64,000 bases of DNA, taken from assembly GCA_016647705.1 (NCBI GenBank), contig CM028328.1:42353429-42417428 (forward strand). The letters run 5' to 3'. The position numbers were made by a program, and so were the translations under genes. The first letter of the stretch is position 1, and every line of letters starts with the position of its first letter. This DNA comes from Eucommia ulmoides. Taxonomy: Eukaryota > Streptophyta > Magnoliopsida > Garryales > Eucommiaceae. The notes beneath the pieces were generated by a model that saw nothing but the letters and a program-made list of their open reading frames with translations, did not search any database and was not told where the DNA came from. This document shows, piece after piece, positions 1 to 10,569 of the stretch.

Positions 1-160
1 ACAGCAGAATAAAACGTTTGCACACTGGTGTAATTTTGCTAAGGCGTAAAAACCACCGCCTAAGCGAAATTTTATCAGAAGGTTTGTTTTAAAAAAAAAA
101 GAGTTCCACCGCTCAAGCGGTGGACCGTCTGCTGTTAAAAACAGCCCTTCGCTTAAAATT
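1..160 (+). repeat. Segment with CCACCGCCTAAGCG near-palindromes
   Basis: This stretch carries the same short motif as the LTRs of this family: CCACCGCCTAAGCG at about 52-65 and CCACCGCTCAAGCGGTGG at about 107-124. The second can fold into a short hairpin. It lies upstream of the spliced ORF and not in a recognised LTR, so it may be older LTR sequence or part of the internal region. I cannot tell which. Confidence 0.5.
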
Positions 161-386
161 CAAAAACGCAAGTTCCCTCCCCAAATCCTCCACCTTCTCT
201 CTACAACTTCACTCCCTAACCATTCCAAATCTCTAAAATCATTCATCCATTACAAAACGTGGTCATTTCCAGCATGATTCATCCTTCAAGAATCGGATTT
301 CAACCCCCATTTCCGAAAATCAAGGGTTCCGCGTGAAAGGTGCGATTTCTACCATTTCTTTTGATTGGACCATTATTTTTCAACAA

Positions 387-744
387 GTAAGTTTCTTTTA
401 CATTACATTTAGTTTAGTTGTTGAAATTATTGGTTGGTTTTCATGATTCTATCAAAGAAATCAATGGATTTTGAGATTTTGCCCAAAAACCTAAAACCCT
501 AGTTTCGCGATTTCAATGTTCAATGGGTTTTTGATTTGATTCTTGATGAGACACATGTTTAATTGGATTGATTGAGTGTGTGAATTAATATAGGATGTCA
601 CATTTGTTAAAATTGTTTGAAAAAATTCAAATGGGTATTCGTTTTTGGGATGAATTTGTTCATGACAATGTGATTAGGGAAGTATGATTTTCAAATGTTC
701 ATATATGATGAGGTTGTATTGGGTTTTTGTGATTGTAATTGTAG
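387..744 (+). other. Probable intron before the element ORF
   Basis: The sequence CAACAA|GTAAGTTT gives a consensus donor at 387, and TTGTAATTGTAG|GAAATG gives an acceptor at 744, three bases before the ATG of the downstream ORF. The interval is T-rich and lacks long ORFs, as plant introns do. A spliced leader just before an ORF near the 3' LTR resembles the arrangement reported for the extra (envelope-like) ORF of Athila-type elements. Splicing is inferred, not observed. Confidence 0.55.
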
Positions 745-747
745 GAA

Positions 748-1875
748 ATGCCGAAAAGAGCAGCTAAGAAGAAGGCTAGAGGCGAAGGGTTGGGTTCAAC
801 CCCAAGGGCACCGACCGACGTTGACTTTGATGCTACCCGCTTTGTGTCAAAACAAGCGGAGGATCATTTCGAACAACAAGAAAAACATCGTGCTTGCATA
901 CATCAACGGGGATTCGGTCCGATCGAAGAGCTCCCGGAGGAATTTCGGAATGAAATCCTAAGCCGCCATTGGGAGAAACTCTGCAAATTGCCGCCCCCAG
1001 GCGAAATCGCTTTGGTCAAAGAATTCTATGCAAATGCTACCAAGGCCATCGACGATCTAGCAAGGGTCCGGAACCAGCCCATTATCTTCAACCCCAACTT
1101 CATAAATCATATCTTCGGGCTTTCGGCACCGGAGTCAATTGAAAGCCAGGAGCCTACTTTACAAAGGGTCATCCAATATATCACATCTGGCCCGGTAAAG
1201 TAGAAACATCAGGGGCCGAACATCGCTACATTTTCAGTGAGATGCCTAAAGCCGGTCTCAAAAATCTGGCACAACTTCATCTGTGGAAACCTCCTGCCGA
1301 CATCACATTTGTCAGACGTCTCGAAGGACAGGGCTTATTTGATCTATAAAATCCAGACCGGACAACCCATAAACGTTGGATTTCTGATCTATTCATCAAT
1401 TCTTCATGCTTTGAAATTAGTAAAGGGTGGGCTCCCGTTTCTGTCACTGTTGACCCAGATATTCAGATTAGCTGATGTGACTGTATCCGGGAGAAGCCAG
1501 TGTGAACCTATCACTCCACTTACGCTGTCAGTGATAAATCGGTTGTGGAGGAATAGGGCGCAAGAGGTACCCGAGCCTGAGCCGGAGGAAGGGGAAGAGC
1601 AACCAGATGACGCGGTTGGACCTTCTGGAGTCCAAGCTAAAAATTCCCAAGAGAAGAAGCTTCAGATGGTCCTCCAGAACCAATATGAGATTGCCTCTTT
1701 CCTGGACCAATTTTTGAGGCAACAAGATCGAGTCCAACGGAAGATTTGGGAGGGCCTTGGCCTTGAGATGGATGATTTCCCACCGATGCCATCTGTGCCA
1801 CCACATCTACTCCAGAGACCATATTCTCCTTCCCAAAGTGATGATGGTGATGACTCATCTTCAGGTGAACAGTAG
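748..1875 (+). pseudogene. Plant-transposon-type ORF of the element, one in-frame stop
   Basis: An open frame of 375 codons starts at ATG 748 and is broken by a single TAG at 1201-1203; the frame is the same on both sides. The N-terminus is basic (MPKRAAKKKARGEG), followed by a block with HWEKLCKLPPPGE and later KIWHNFICGNLLPTSH and QTGQPINVG. From memory, this pattern belongs to the family called putative plant transposon protein (Pfam Transposase_32-type), found in gypsy elements; its biochemical role is unknown. The C-terminus is acidic and low-complexity (about residues 270-300, then a Ser/Asp-rich tail). The ORF sits about 1.75 kb before the 3' LTR, the place of the additional ORF in Athila-type elements. 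An envelope-like role is only positional inference; no signal peptide or clear membrane segment was seen. Confidence 0.65.
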
Positions 1876-2807
1876 GGAATAAATCTTATTCCCTAGGTAT
1901 GTGTTCAACCCATTTTTTTTTTGCAAACATGCTATATGTTTATTGGGTTCGCTGCTATTGGAACACTGTCGTGTTCAAGCCTGAGTGGTATGGATCGAAT
2001 GATAGCTTAGTGGATGTTCATCCATTTTGACTTTTTGTAGAAAATGATGAACAGTTATTACTATTTTTGAACAAAATGAAAATTTTTGTTGTACAAACCT
2101 TTATTTATTTATGTATTATGAATGTTTTAAATTTTTAAATTTTTAGTTTGGTTAGTTTAATGTTTGTTTTTGAATGTTTAGTGGTTAGATTAGTATGTAT
2201 GTTAGTATTAGAATTAGTTTAATATTGTGTATGTATAAAGTTGTGTTTGCATGATTAGATGTAAGTTCATTTGGGCCAAGACCCGATGATGAGAATTATC
2301 CCCAAATTGCATATTGAGGTCGGGGGTAATACCTTCCTAGTGTGTTTTGTGTGCTTAACATGTCAATTGTGTAAAAATTATCTCGATCCGAAAATTGCAC
2401 GACATTTGAACTCACTGTATAATTTTCTGAACGATTAGACGTTGATTATTTGATATTAAGTTCATAATAGAAAAAGAGGAAACTAGAACTTGATTTGGGG
2501 AAAACTTGAGGCGGAATCCTAAGTAAGGTAATTACGGAGACATGATTTAGGCCGTCAATTTTTCGCTTGATCCGTTGTAGCTAACCTGAAAATATTCATT
2601 CCTTATTTCCCCTGTTGAAGTCGAGAACGTAATCAATTCTGAAGACGTTTCAAATACTCTTTTCATTTAGATTTTTCCTAAACCAAAGTCGCTAAGCCTA
2701 ATTTTTAAAATTGAGTGAAATCAAGTGAGCGGTAGGGTTTTAGACGAATTTTTATTGATTCGGTATTAGTGTATTCACTTGTCACTTTCGTATTTCTTTT
2801 TGCACGC

Positions 2808-2945
2808 TCCTAAAATAAGTTTGGGGGTGTGTTTCTATCATTTCTTTTTACATATTCCTAAAATTTTACAAATTCGAATAAGTTTGGGGGTGTGTTTCTC
2901 TAACTTATTTTTGCACTCTCCTAAAACTGTAACAATTCGAGTTAA
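2808..2945 (+). repeat. 63-bp tandem repeat containing polypurine-like words
   Basis: AATAAGTTTGGGGGTGTGTT occurs at 2814 and again at 2877, and a decayed third copy lies near 2940. The unit is about 63 bp. The core word resembles the true polypurine tract 680-800 bp downstream. Confidence 0.7.
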
Positions 2946-2954
2946 TTTAGGAAT

Positions 2955-2959
<5 letters not shown>

Positions 2960-2989
<30 letters not shown>
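2960..2989 (+). repeat. Poly(A) tract of 30 bases
   Basis: An uninterrupted run of A follows the tandem repeat. Shorter A-rich runs occur at the equivalent place in copies B (about 11776-11790) and A (about 14718-14740), so this is a family feature and not a retroposon tail. Confidence 0.8.
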
Positions 2990-2990
<1 letters not shown>

Positions 2991-3794
2991 GTGAATCTAG
3001 TTTTTCATTTTCTTCTCTTTCGATAAGTGAATACCAGGATCTTCATTTCTTATTCAGAATTGTACTTTAAATGTGGGGTCATGAGAGAGGATAGCGACAA
3101 GCGATTTTACCTCGGGTATCGATCGATGAAACCAATTTTCTATCTTTATTCCAATGATACCCGTGGTCGTTCTCCAAAAGCCAAGCCAAGCCCTATTGAT
3201 TTTTGGGAATATCCGAGCCTACATTAGTGGATAGTAGACTCCAATCAAGCGTATGGTTTTCCTAAATCCTGTAACGGTTTAAATTATGGGCTTAACAATT
3301 GAATAATCGAATCCGATATTTGACTAGTTATACATTTGAGTTCTCACACACACACTTCAAATGGATCTAGAATGGTTTTTATTGATATTGATAGTTGAAA
3401 TTCTAGAACACCACTTGGTGTGGGATGCTTCCCGAACTTGATCCGATTTCAGGATGTTGAGGGAAGAACAAATTGGTCATTTCGATTGAACTTTATATTT
3501 ACATGCATATACTTCTTTTGTGTTAGTTTAATTTTTCATTTTTAGTTGATTAGTTTGTTAGTTAGTTTAGTTTAGTGTTAGTGTTTTGCTCGAGGACTAG
3601 CAAAATTCTAAGTTTGGGGGTATTGATAGGTGTGAAAAACCTATCTATTTCTAAACCGGATTTGTTAGTTCTCAAGCATTTTAGTTATATTTAATTGTGT
3701 TTTAGTGTAGAACAGGGAAAGGACCTAAAAGGGCGAGAAACAAGTGAAAATGGTGGAAAAACGGTGAACAAAATGTGCAAAACAGGATTTCGAT

Positions 3795-4052
3795 GAATGA
3801 AGACCACCGCCTAAGCGGAAGTTCCACCACTTAGGCGGAAAAGAGGTAGAATGTTAGAGTGCTGAAGGGCTGAACCACTGCCTAGGCAAGAAAACCACCG
3901 CCTAGGCGAGAAAATAACAGAATATCTTGCCAGCAGCCACCGCCTAAGCGGAAAAACCACCGCTTAGGCGAAGTAACCGACAGAACTTAACCGACTTAAG
4001 TCCACCGCCTAAGCGGTGAACCACCGCTTAGGCGGTGACACTCTGCACCGAA
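3795..4052. repeat. Array of CACCGCCTAAGCGGTG-type near-palindromes in the LTR
   Basis: At least eight copies of a 14-16 base word appear in about 250 bp, in variants such as CACCGCCTAAGCGG, CACCGCTTAGGCGG and CACCGCCTAGGCGAG. The last pair lies back to back near 4001-4040 and reads as two nearly perfect palindromes. Arms are conserved as CACCGC and GCGGTG; the centre varies. Confidence 0.8.
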
Positions 4053-4094
4053 ATATCTGTTTTAGATATTTTGAAGATATTTCCAAATCCTTGC

Positions 4095-4102
4095 CTATAA
4101 AA
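4095..4102 (+). promoter_or_regulatory. LTR TATA box
   Basis: CTATAAAA lies about 470 bp into the LTR, just after the palindrome array, and is followed by a C/T-rich stretch. This is the usual position for the U3/R promoter of an LTR. Inferred from sequence only. Confidence 0.5.
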
Positions 4103-5164
4103 CCCTTTCTCCCCCAATTGCTAGAAAAGTTAGAAACCGTTACACCTTAGAACCCCATAGACGTGGGAGAGGGATTAGTTGTTCTTGGGAGCTCTCTTCC
4201 ACCTTAGTTAGATTAGATTAGTTTAGGAAGTATATTAGATTTGTTGTAAAGAGTGTTCTTGGCCAATCCTTGAAGAGGCAAAAGAGGAAGTTCATCAACG
4301 GAAAAGAGGAAGCTCGGGAGGATCGTTCTTTGGCGAAAGTGGACTACTCCACTTTGAGATTTGGATTTTCTTCCCTTGTTTTCATCTTTGTATTTAAATA
4401 TTTATAGTTGGTAATGATGATATCCTCTTGATTTATGTTGTATTGGCTAAGAACATGCTAGTGTAATTTAGAGATTAGTTAGGGAAATGTGTAGTTGTGT
4501 AAATACTCATTTGGTTTAATATACGTTTCTTTAACGGTTGTTGTTTTAAGTCTGATTGTGTTTATTATTTGATGACGATCTTAATATGCTTGTAACGGTA
4601 TTAGGATTGGACTTTAGAATCTAGGGTTTGACACTCGGGAGAGGTAACCCTGGATTCGGACTAGGGTAAACACATTGTTACGACCTAACGACCTGGGAGG
4701 GCGTTAGTTAGTGTGCAGTCGATGACGTTGGGTCAAGACTCACACGGCCTAGAGTCGTTAAGACATCGAGAGGGACCTCGGCGTCGACACGAAAGTCGCG
4801 TATTCCCTCGTCTTACACTCGGAAGAGGTGGCGGAGGAGCTTACGAACCGAGATTGTCGGATACCTAAATTCTATTATTGTTAACCGAACGAAATCAAAT
4901 GTGTATTAAGTGAACGAAATCAATCCCTAATTAATCAACCTAGTTAGAATTAACCCACTAATTGTAATTTAGCTTAGTTTAATTTCAATTCACATCTTCC
5001 GTCGTCAGGATAACACGAGACTATGTCAATTGCGGTATTCAATTCAATTATTCACACTTTTCTCTGTGGGAACGATATCCGATCTCCAAAGATCCACTAT
5101 ATTAAAACTTTAGACCTCGTATACTTGCGAGAGTAAGTAGGCGTGCACAAAATCGCCCCAACCA

Positions 5165-5574
5165 GTTATAACACTAAGCTAGTTATGAACTAATTTAGGC
5201 TTTTTGCAATAAGTTTGAACACAAATCTAATCACAATAAGCAAAGTCACAAAATGAAGGCAAATCAAATTTTACCATCATAGGAATCATTTCAATGAGAA
5301 TTCCTTTTTTGTCTTGTTCTATAACATCTTTCTCAAGATATTGTCTAGTATTGAACTTACCACTTTTTATCATGGATTTAGTGGAGACTTGAATAAGTGT
5401 TCTAGACTTTAATCTTGACTAAATAAGGTGTGTGACGAAGACGAGAAGTCCATACTTGATGGAGTCTTTGTAGGAGTTTATTTGGTGACTAATAAGTCCA
5501 CAATTACCTCTCTTAACTTTGAAAACTATTAGTTTAAAATAGAAAACTGATCTACTTTTACACACAATAAGTTG
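5165..5574. other. Spacer between copy C and the Tat-like tail
   Basis: AT-rich sequence without a supported gene. It may be the remains of the 3' end of the minus-strand Tat-like element, but no LTR matching that at 23441-24092 is recognisable. Confidence 0.4.
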
Positions 5575-6030
5575 TTCTGTCTGTGGATGGGTTGATCTGA
5601 GTGAGTTGATCTGCCATCGTTTCTTTGTTTTTATGAGTAAACTGATTTGTTCTACTCATGTTGAGCTGGTTGCTCAATTAATGTGATTTACACTTATATT
5701 TTTTACTAAGAGTGTTATGAGTAAGGTGATCTGCTCTGCTCATCTGTGAATGAGTAAACTGGTCTGTTCTGCTCATGCTGAGCTGAGCTGCTCAGTTGGT
5801 TTATACTTAGTTTTCATACTAAGTATTTAATGAGTAAGTTGATTTCCTCTGCTCACGTTGAGTTGAGCTGCTCAGTTGGTTTATACTCAATTTTCATACT
5901 AAGTGTTCAATAAGTAAGCTGATCTGCTCTACGTATCTATGAATAAGTAAGTTGATATGCTCTACTCATGTTGAGCTGAGTTGCTCAGTTTGTTTACACT
6001 TGGTTTATTCGCCAAATGCTTTTATACTCT
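5575..6030 (-). repeat. Tandem repeats rich in TGAGCTGAGCTGCTCAG
   Basis: About four units of roughly 80-110 bp, each with a TGATCTGCTCTGCTCAT-type word, a TGAGCTGAGCTGCTCAGTTGG word and a TTTTCATACTAAGTGTT word. It lies just downstream of integrase in the element's own orientation. A repeat of related words (CAGCTCAACTGA..GCCTAGCTCAG) sits in the second Tat-like element at 56510-57110. Confidence 0.75.
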
Positions 6031-6239
6031 TAGTTTTAATTCACTAAATGTTTCTTTTACATGTTTAACTCAGAACATGACAAAAATAAATTTTTACACA
6101 AGTTGATGAAGAAGAACTTTGTTTATTTGCATTATTCAACGAATGTCTCACAGAAGAGAAAAGAAAACTTTAAAAATCAATAAAAAAAAAAAAACATGAA
6201 ATATAGAATGATAAGAAATCTCATATGAATTATTTTTGT

Positions 6240-7560
6240 AAGTAAGAGATGTTCCAAGGCCTTGGGTTTACCACGCCATCCAGATCTTCCAGCCAGTAGG
6301 TTCCTGGCATGTTCACTTGGTTACTCGGTAAGGGCCTTCCCAATTAGGGGCTAGTTTTCCCAAACAAGCCTCTAGGCAATGTGGCATTACCTTTCTGAGT
6401 ACCAGGTCTCTAACTGCAAAGTATCTTGGACGTACTGCATAGTTGAACATCCGTACCATCCTTGATTTGTAGGTTTCCATTCTCATCGCTGCCTTATCAT
6501 GTCTCTCTTCCAGCTGGTCCATCTCTTGTGGTATGACTTTTTCATTCTCCACGAGGTTGATTGTTCCATCACATCTTGACGGCAACCCAATTTCCACTAG
6601 AACAACAACTTCAGTTCCATAAGTAATGAAAAATGTGTTTTCCTTGTGGTAGCTGTTGGTGTGGTCCGATGAGCCCACAATACTCCTGGCAGCTCGTCTA
6701 CTCACTTGCGTTTGGTATCATCCAGTCGTTTCATGAGTGCTTCCTTGATAGAACGGTTTGTCACCTCAGCTTGTCCATTGACTTGTGGGATATGCTAGGC
6801 TAGATGTACGGTGTTGTTTCTTCAGTTTGTCATACATCCATGCAACTTTACCGCCAGTGAAAGGTGTTCCATTATTAGATATAAGTATCATAGGGATACC
6901 AAAACAACATATCACATTCTTTCAAATCAAGTTCTTCACTTCATTCTCGCCTACTGTCATAAAGGCTTCGGCTTCGAACTACTTAGTAAAGTAGTCAATT
7001 ACCACCAGTAAGTACTTTTTGTTTCTCAGAGTTGGGGTGAACGACCCTAGCATATACATCCCCTATTGAGAAAATGGCCATGGGCTAGTTATTGGCGTCT
7101 GTTGTTGAGTTGGGACCTTGATATCATTGGAGAACTGCTAGCATTTGTCAGATTTCTTGACGCACTCCTGCACATTGTTGGCCAGTAGTATCACACTCTT
7201 AGCACCTTGTGAACCAAGGTCCTTCCTCCTTAATGATTTTCGCAAACCCCCTCATAGATTTCTTATAAGACATAGGTGGCTTCTTTTGGTCTTAGACAAA
7301 GTAACAAAGGTTGGGAAAAAGATCTCCTATACAGTTGACCATTGGTTAGTATATACCTTGATACTTTGTAAAGGATTTTTCTGGCTGAATCCTTGTTTCC
7401 TAGTAGAATCCATTCCTTTAGATATTGAACTAAAGATGTTTTCCAGTCTTTTTCTTGATCCAGCTGGCCTATGCATGCACAATGGTTATCTAGTGTTGCT
7501 ATAGATGGCTACTCAACGAATTCCACTAATTCAGACCATTGATTCTGTCCAAATGTAGAA
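6240..7560 (-). pseudogene. Integrase of element E (decayed)
   Basis: The best-preserved part is 6313-6705, with TYGTEVVVLVEIGLPS and, near the C-terminus, YFAVRDLVLRKV and KLAPNWEGPYRV, the typical gypsy integrase C-terminal motif that precedes the chromatin-contact region. Upstream pieces (6785-7560 read in reverse) carry recognisable core fragments but many stops and frameshifts. The enzyme would have joined cDNA to chromosomal DNA; this copy cannot encode it. It lies directly downstream of RNase H, as expected for Ty3/gypsy. Confidence 0.75.
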
Positions 7561-7944
7561 GCTAACACTAACAATGCATTTATCTCTCATTTTTTAGCTC
7601 TTGGAACAGCTTTGAATTTGTAGCTCTGGAGTGGAGAGATTAGCTCTTCCACCTTCTCCACATAAAGAAAAAACTTTTCTTTATTTATTGTGTACACTCC
7701 ATTTATATGGTTGACCACTAGTTGGGAGTCTTTCCTCACTTCTAGATGTTGGGCTCTTAACTCTTTGGAAAGAGTCAACCCAATGACCACTACTTCATAT
7801 TCTACTTCGTTGTTGGAGGTTCAAAAACCAAGTTGTACTGCTAGTTCGATCTGATCTCCTCCAAGTGTTTCCAAAACTATGCCTACACCACAACCCTTCA
7901 TGTTTGAGGCTCCATCAACCCATAGCTTCCATGGTATAGCTGAT
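7561..7944 (-). pseudogene. RNase H of element E, C-terminal part
   Basis: Reverse reading gives PWKLWVDGASNMKGCGVGIV at the right edge, the start of the RNase H fold with its first catalytic Asp. EVRKDSQLVVNHINGVY follows, which fits the block with a second catalytic Asp. At least one in-frame stop follows the N-terminal block. The frame is cut at 7944 by the Athila-like element and resumes at 16800 with the RT-RNase H connection. Degrades the RNA strand of the RNA-DNA hybrid in functional relatives. Confidence 0.8.
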
Positions 7945-8930
7945 TAATAAGTGTAAATTACCTATATATTTTCAAACCGAAATTGTTAGTTTTTTAGTAC
8001 GTTTATTACGTTTTAATACATTTTAATGTGTTTTTATTCTTTTTATTTTAAATCAGGTGTATGGGGTGAAACGGTATGAAAACAGATGCTAAACGATGAT
8101 ATCGGATCAACAATGGTGGAAGAATGGTGAAAAAACAAGCAAGAAGGCAATATTCTGAAAAGAATTCCACTGCCGTAGTGTCTAGACCACTGTCGTGGAG
8201 GTGAAAATACTGAGAGGGCCTAAATCTGCTAGAAGCTCACCACCTAAGCGGTGAAACTACAGAGAGGTCCTGAATCTACTGCTGACTCCATCGCTTAGGC
8301 GAAGATCAAACCGACCAACTCACCGCCGCGGCGATCACCTCTACACAGATTTAAGATATTTTTAGGATATTTTTGCTACTTAATCACCTCTCCTCTCTCA
8401 ATTTTCGAGCCCTTGGATCTCTAACACCCCTACAACACTTAGAACATATTAGGGTGGAGATTAGAGTGTTTTTTAGGGAGAGCTCACAATCCGAAGAAAG
8501 AGAAGTTGAAGGAAGTGATAGTTCTACGGCATAATCTTCGGACTAAGCTAAGTTCTTTCATTTTCTCTTTTATTTATTTAACGTAGGAATTTGTTGATCA
8601 TGTTTAGCTCGTTCTTTATTGTAAATACGGTTATGGCCGTTAGCTAAACGTGGATTGTTTAGAGATTAACAATACATTTATAAATATGTGGTTATTTTGA
8701 TTTCGGTGTTTTGTAAATGTGCGTTCTTTATAATTTTGATTGTGTTTATCATTCTTGTATGGATCATATGATTAGAATGATATATAGAGAATACGAGGTT
8801 TGACACTTGAGAGAGGTAACCTCAGATTCGGACTAGGTTAAACAAAACACGATAATCTAATGACCCGGGAGGGCGTTAGAAAGTGTGCAATCAATGACGT
8901 TAGGGCGAGACTCACGTGACCTATTGTCGT
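7945..8930 (+). repeat. 5' LTR of copy A, first part
   Basis: Starts TAATAAGTGTAAATTACC, aligning with TGATAGGTGTAAATTACC of the 3' LTR at 15373 (the terminal TG has changed to TA). It runs to CTATTGTCGT, where copy B is inserted. The rest of this LTR is at 12408-12820. Confidence 0.8.
8165..8335. repeat. Palindrome array in the 5' LTR of copy A
   Basis: Variants include CACCACCTAAGCGGTG and CACCGCCGCGGCGATC, plus decayed copies near 8168 and 8287. It is in the same LTR position as the arrays at 3795-4052 and 15596-15790. Confidence 0.7.
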
Positions 8931-9154
8931 TGATAGGTGTGATCTACCTATCCATTTCTAGACCGAACTAAGTTAGTTTTTGAGCATTTTTATAGTATTT
9001 TATTAAGTTTTAATTCGTTTTTATTCTTTTTATATAAATCAGGTGTTTGGGGTGAAAAAGTATGAAAACAAAGCATAAACGATCAGATCGAATCAAGAAC
9101 AGTCGAAAAACGGTGGAAAAGCAAGTACAGAGGCAATAATCAAAATAGCAGCCC

Positions 9155-9325
9155 ATCGCCTATGTGGGGAAAATATAAAGTGGGCCTAAATCTGCTGGAA
9201 GCTCACCGCCTAGGCGGTGAAACTGTAGTATGGTAACCAAATCCACCGATATCTTTACCACTGCAATGATCAATGAACCGACATACCCACCGTCTAGGCT
9301 GTGAATCCCACCGCCTAGGCAATCA
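9155..9325. repeat. Palindrome array in the LTR of copy B
   Basis: CACCGCCTAGGCGGTG near 9204-9219 is a perfect 16-bp palindrome. Decayed forms lie near 9150, 9288 and 9308. Confidence 0.75.
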
Positions 9326-9830
9326 CCTCTGCATCAGATTATATATTATTTTAGATATTTTTGAGATATTTTCTCTATTTAAGCTATTCGTCTCCCTCAT
9401 TTTCGGTTCTCTCTTACATGCTACCACCCTTAGAACATATCTAGGAGTGGATTGAGGAGTTTTAAAGGAAGAACTCACATCTCAAATGAGAAGAAGACGG
9501 CAAAACGATCGTTGAACATTCTTAGCGACAAATCTTCGGACTAAGCTAAGTTCTTTGGTTTCTTCTTTTATTTCTTTAACTTAGGAATTTGTGAGCATGT
9601 TTAGCTCGTGCTTTATTATAAATATGGTTATGGCCGTTAGTTAAACATGGATTGTATAGGGATTAACAATATATTTATAAATATGTGATTCATATGATTT
9701 CGGTGTTTCGTTTATATTTGTTCTTCGAAGTTTGATTGTGTTTGCCGTATTGTTTGTTTATTATACTTAGATAGATATATCTAGAATTTGGGGTTTGACA
9801 CTCGGAAGAGGTAGCCCCGGATTCGGACAA

Positions 9831-10224
9831 GGGTAAACAAACACGACGATCCAATAACCCGGGAGGGAGTTAGATTGTGTGCAATCAATGACGTTGGGAT
9901 GAGACTCACGTGACCTAGGGTCGTTAAGATATTGAGGGGGACTTCTTTGTTGACATGAATTCATGTATTCCCTCGTCTTACACTCGGGAGAGGTGACGGG
10001 GGCTTTTACGAACTGAGATTGTCAATAGGGTAAACACAATGCGATGATCCAATAACCTGGGAGGGAGTTGAATTTTGTGCAATCAATGATGTTGAGGGGA
10101 GACTCACGTGGCCTAAGGTCATTAATACATTGAAGGGGATTTCTTCGTTGATATGAAGTCGCGTATTCCCTCGTCTTACACTCGGGAAAGGTGACGGGAG
10201 AGTTTACGAACTGAGATTGTTAAA
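9831..10224 (+). repeat. 197-bp tandem duplication inside the LTR of copy B
   Basis: GGGTAAAC occurs at 9831 and again at 10028, and the two following stretches match through GGGAGGGAGTT, GTGCAATCAATGA, CTCACGTG and CTTACACTCGGG to AACTGAGATTGT. Other LTRs of the family have a single unit. Confidence 0.8.
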
Positions 10225-10551
10225 TGAGTTGAACACCGTAAACGTAAGTCAAACGAGATCGAACACGTATTTGTAAACCAAGTCAATCCCTTGACAATTC
10301 TTTCCCCTAAAACATCTTATTATATTAGTATAGATAATTTAGTTAATTAGTTTAGTTTAATATAAATTTTACACATTCTTTTTAGCCTAGATAAAGTTAG
10401 GTCATGATAAATATAGTACTCGATAATAATGACAACCAATCCCTATGGATATGATACCCGATCTTAAAGATCCGTCATACTAAAATTTTGACCTTGTACA
10501 CTTGCAAGTAGTCAATACGTAAGTGTGTAAAAACCTCGTTGTACAAGTTTT

Positions 10552-10569
10552 TGGTGCCGTTGTCGGGGA
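10552..10569 (+). promoter_or_regulatory. Primer-binding site of copy B (tRNA-Asp type)
   Basis: TGGTGCCGTTGTCGGGGA differs by two C-to-T changes from the complement of the plant tRNA-Asp 3' end (TGGCGCCGTTGCCGGGGA). It begins six bases after the LTR end, as in copy A. Confidence 0.8.

Larger units (their letters stand above)
1876..3623 (+). other. 3' untranslated region of copy C, ending in the polypurine tract
   Basis: No supported coding sequence. The region is shared, with divergence, with 14080-15372 of copy A and 11100-12400 of copy B (for example the block around CATCTGGGCC and GATGATGAG, and the repeated AAGTTTGGGGGTGTG words). It ends in AAGTTTGGGGGTAT immediately before the LTR, which I take as the polypurine tract. 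Confidence 0.65.
1..5164 (+). mobile_element. Athila-like Ty3/gypsy retrotransposon, 3' part (copy C)
   Basis: The window opens inside an LTR retrotransposon that reads left to right. It contains a broken ORF with a 5' intron, about 1.7 kb of 3' untranslated sequence, a purine-rich tract (AAGTTTGGGGGTAT) ending at 3623, and a 3' LTR starting TGATAGGTGT. The 3' region and LTR match, with divergence, those of the copies at 7945-16794 and 8931-12402. Those copies carry a primer-binding site complementary to tRNA-Asp, as Athila-type elements do. The 5' LTR, gag and pol, if present, lie left of the window. Athila-like membership is inferred from the related copies. Confidence 0.75.
3624..5164 (+). 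repeat. 3' LTR of copy C (about 1.54 kb)
   Basis: It starts TGATAGGTGTGAAAAACCTA directly after the polypurine tract. It contains the near-palindrome array, a TATA box, and the shared block around GACACTCGGGAGAGGTAACC. The right end is set at ..CCAACCA by analogy with copy A, whose LTR ends ..GCTACCA before AGTTTTTGG; it could be off by about 15 bp. No target-site duplication can be checked because the other LTR is outside the window. Confidence 0.75.
8931..10545 (+). repeat. LTR of copy B (1.6 kb, with internal duplication)
   Basis: It begins TGATAGGTGT and ends ..GTTGTACA before AGTTTTTGGTGCCG. It is about 200 bp longer than the copy A LTRs, which is explained by the 197-bp tandem duplication at 9831-10224. 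Confidence 0.8.

Noticed and set aside
1528-1858. Minus-strand frames opposite the element ORF
   Set aside because: Shadows of the plus-strand ORF with no domain of their own.
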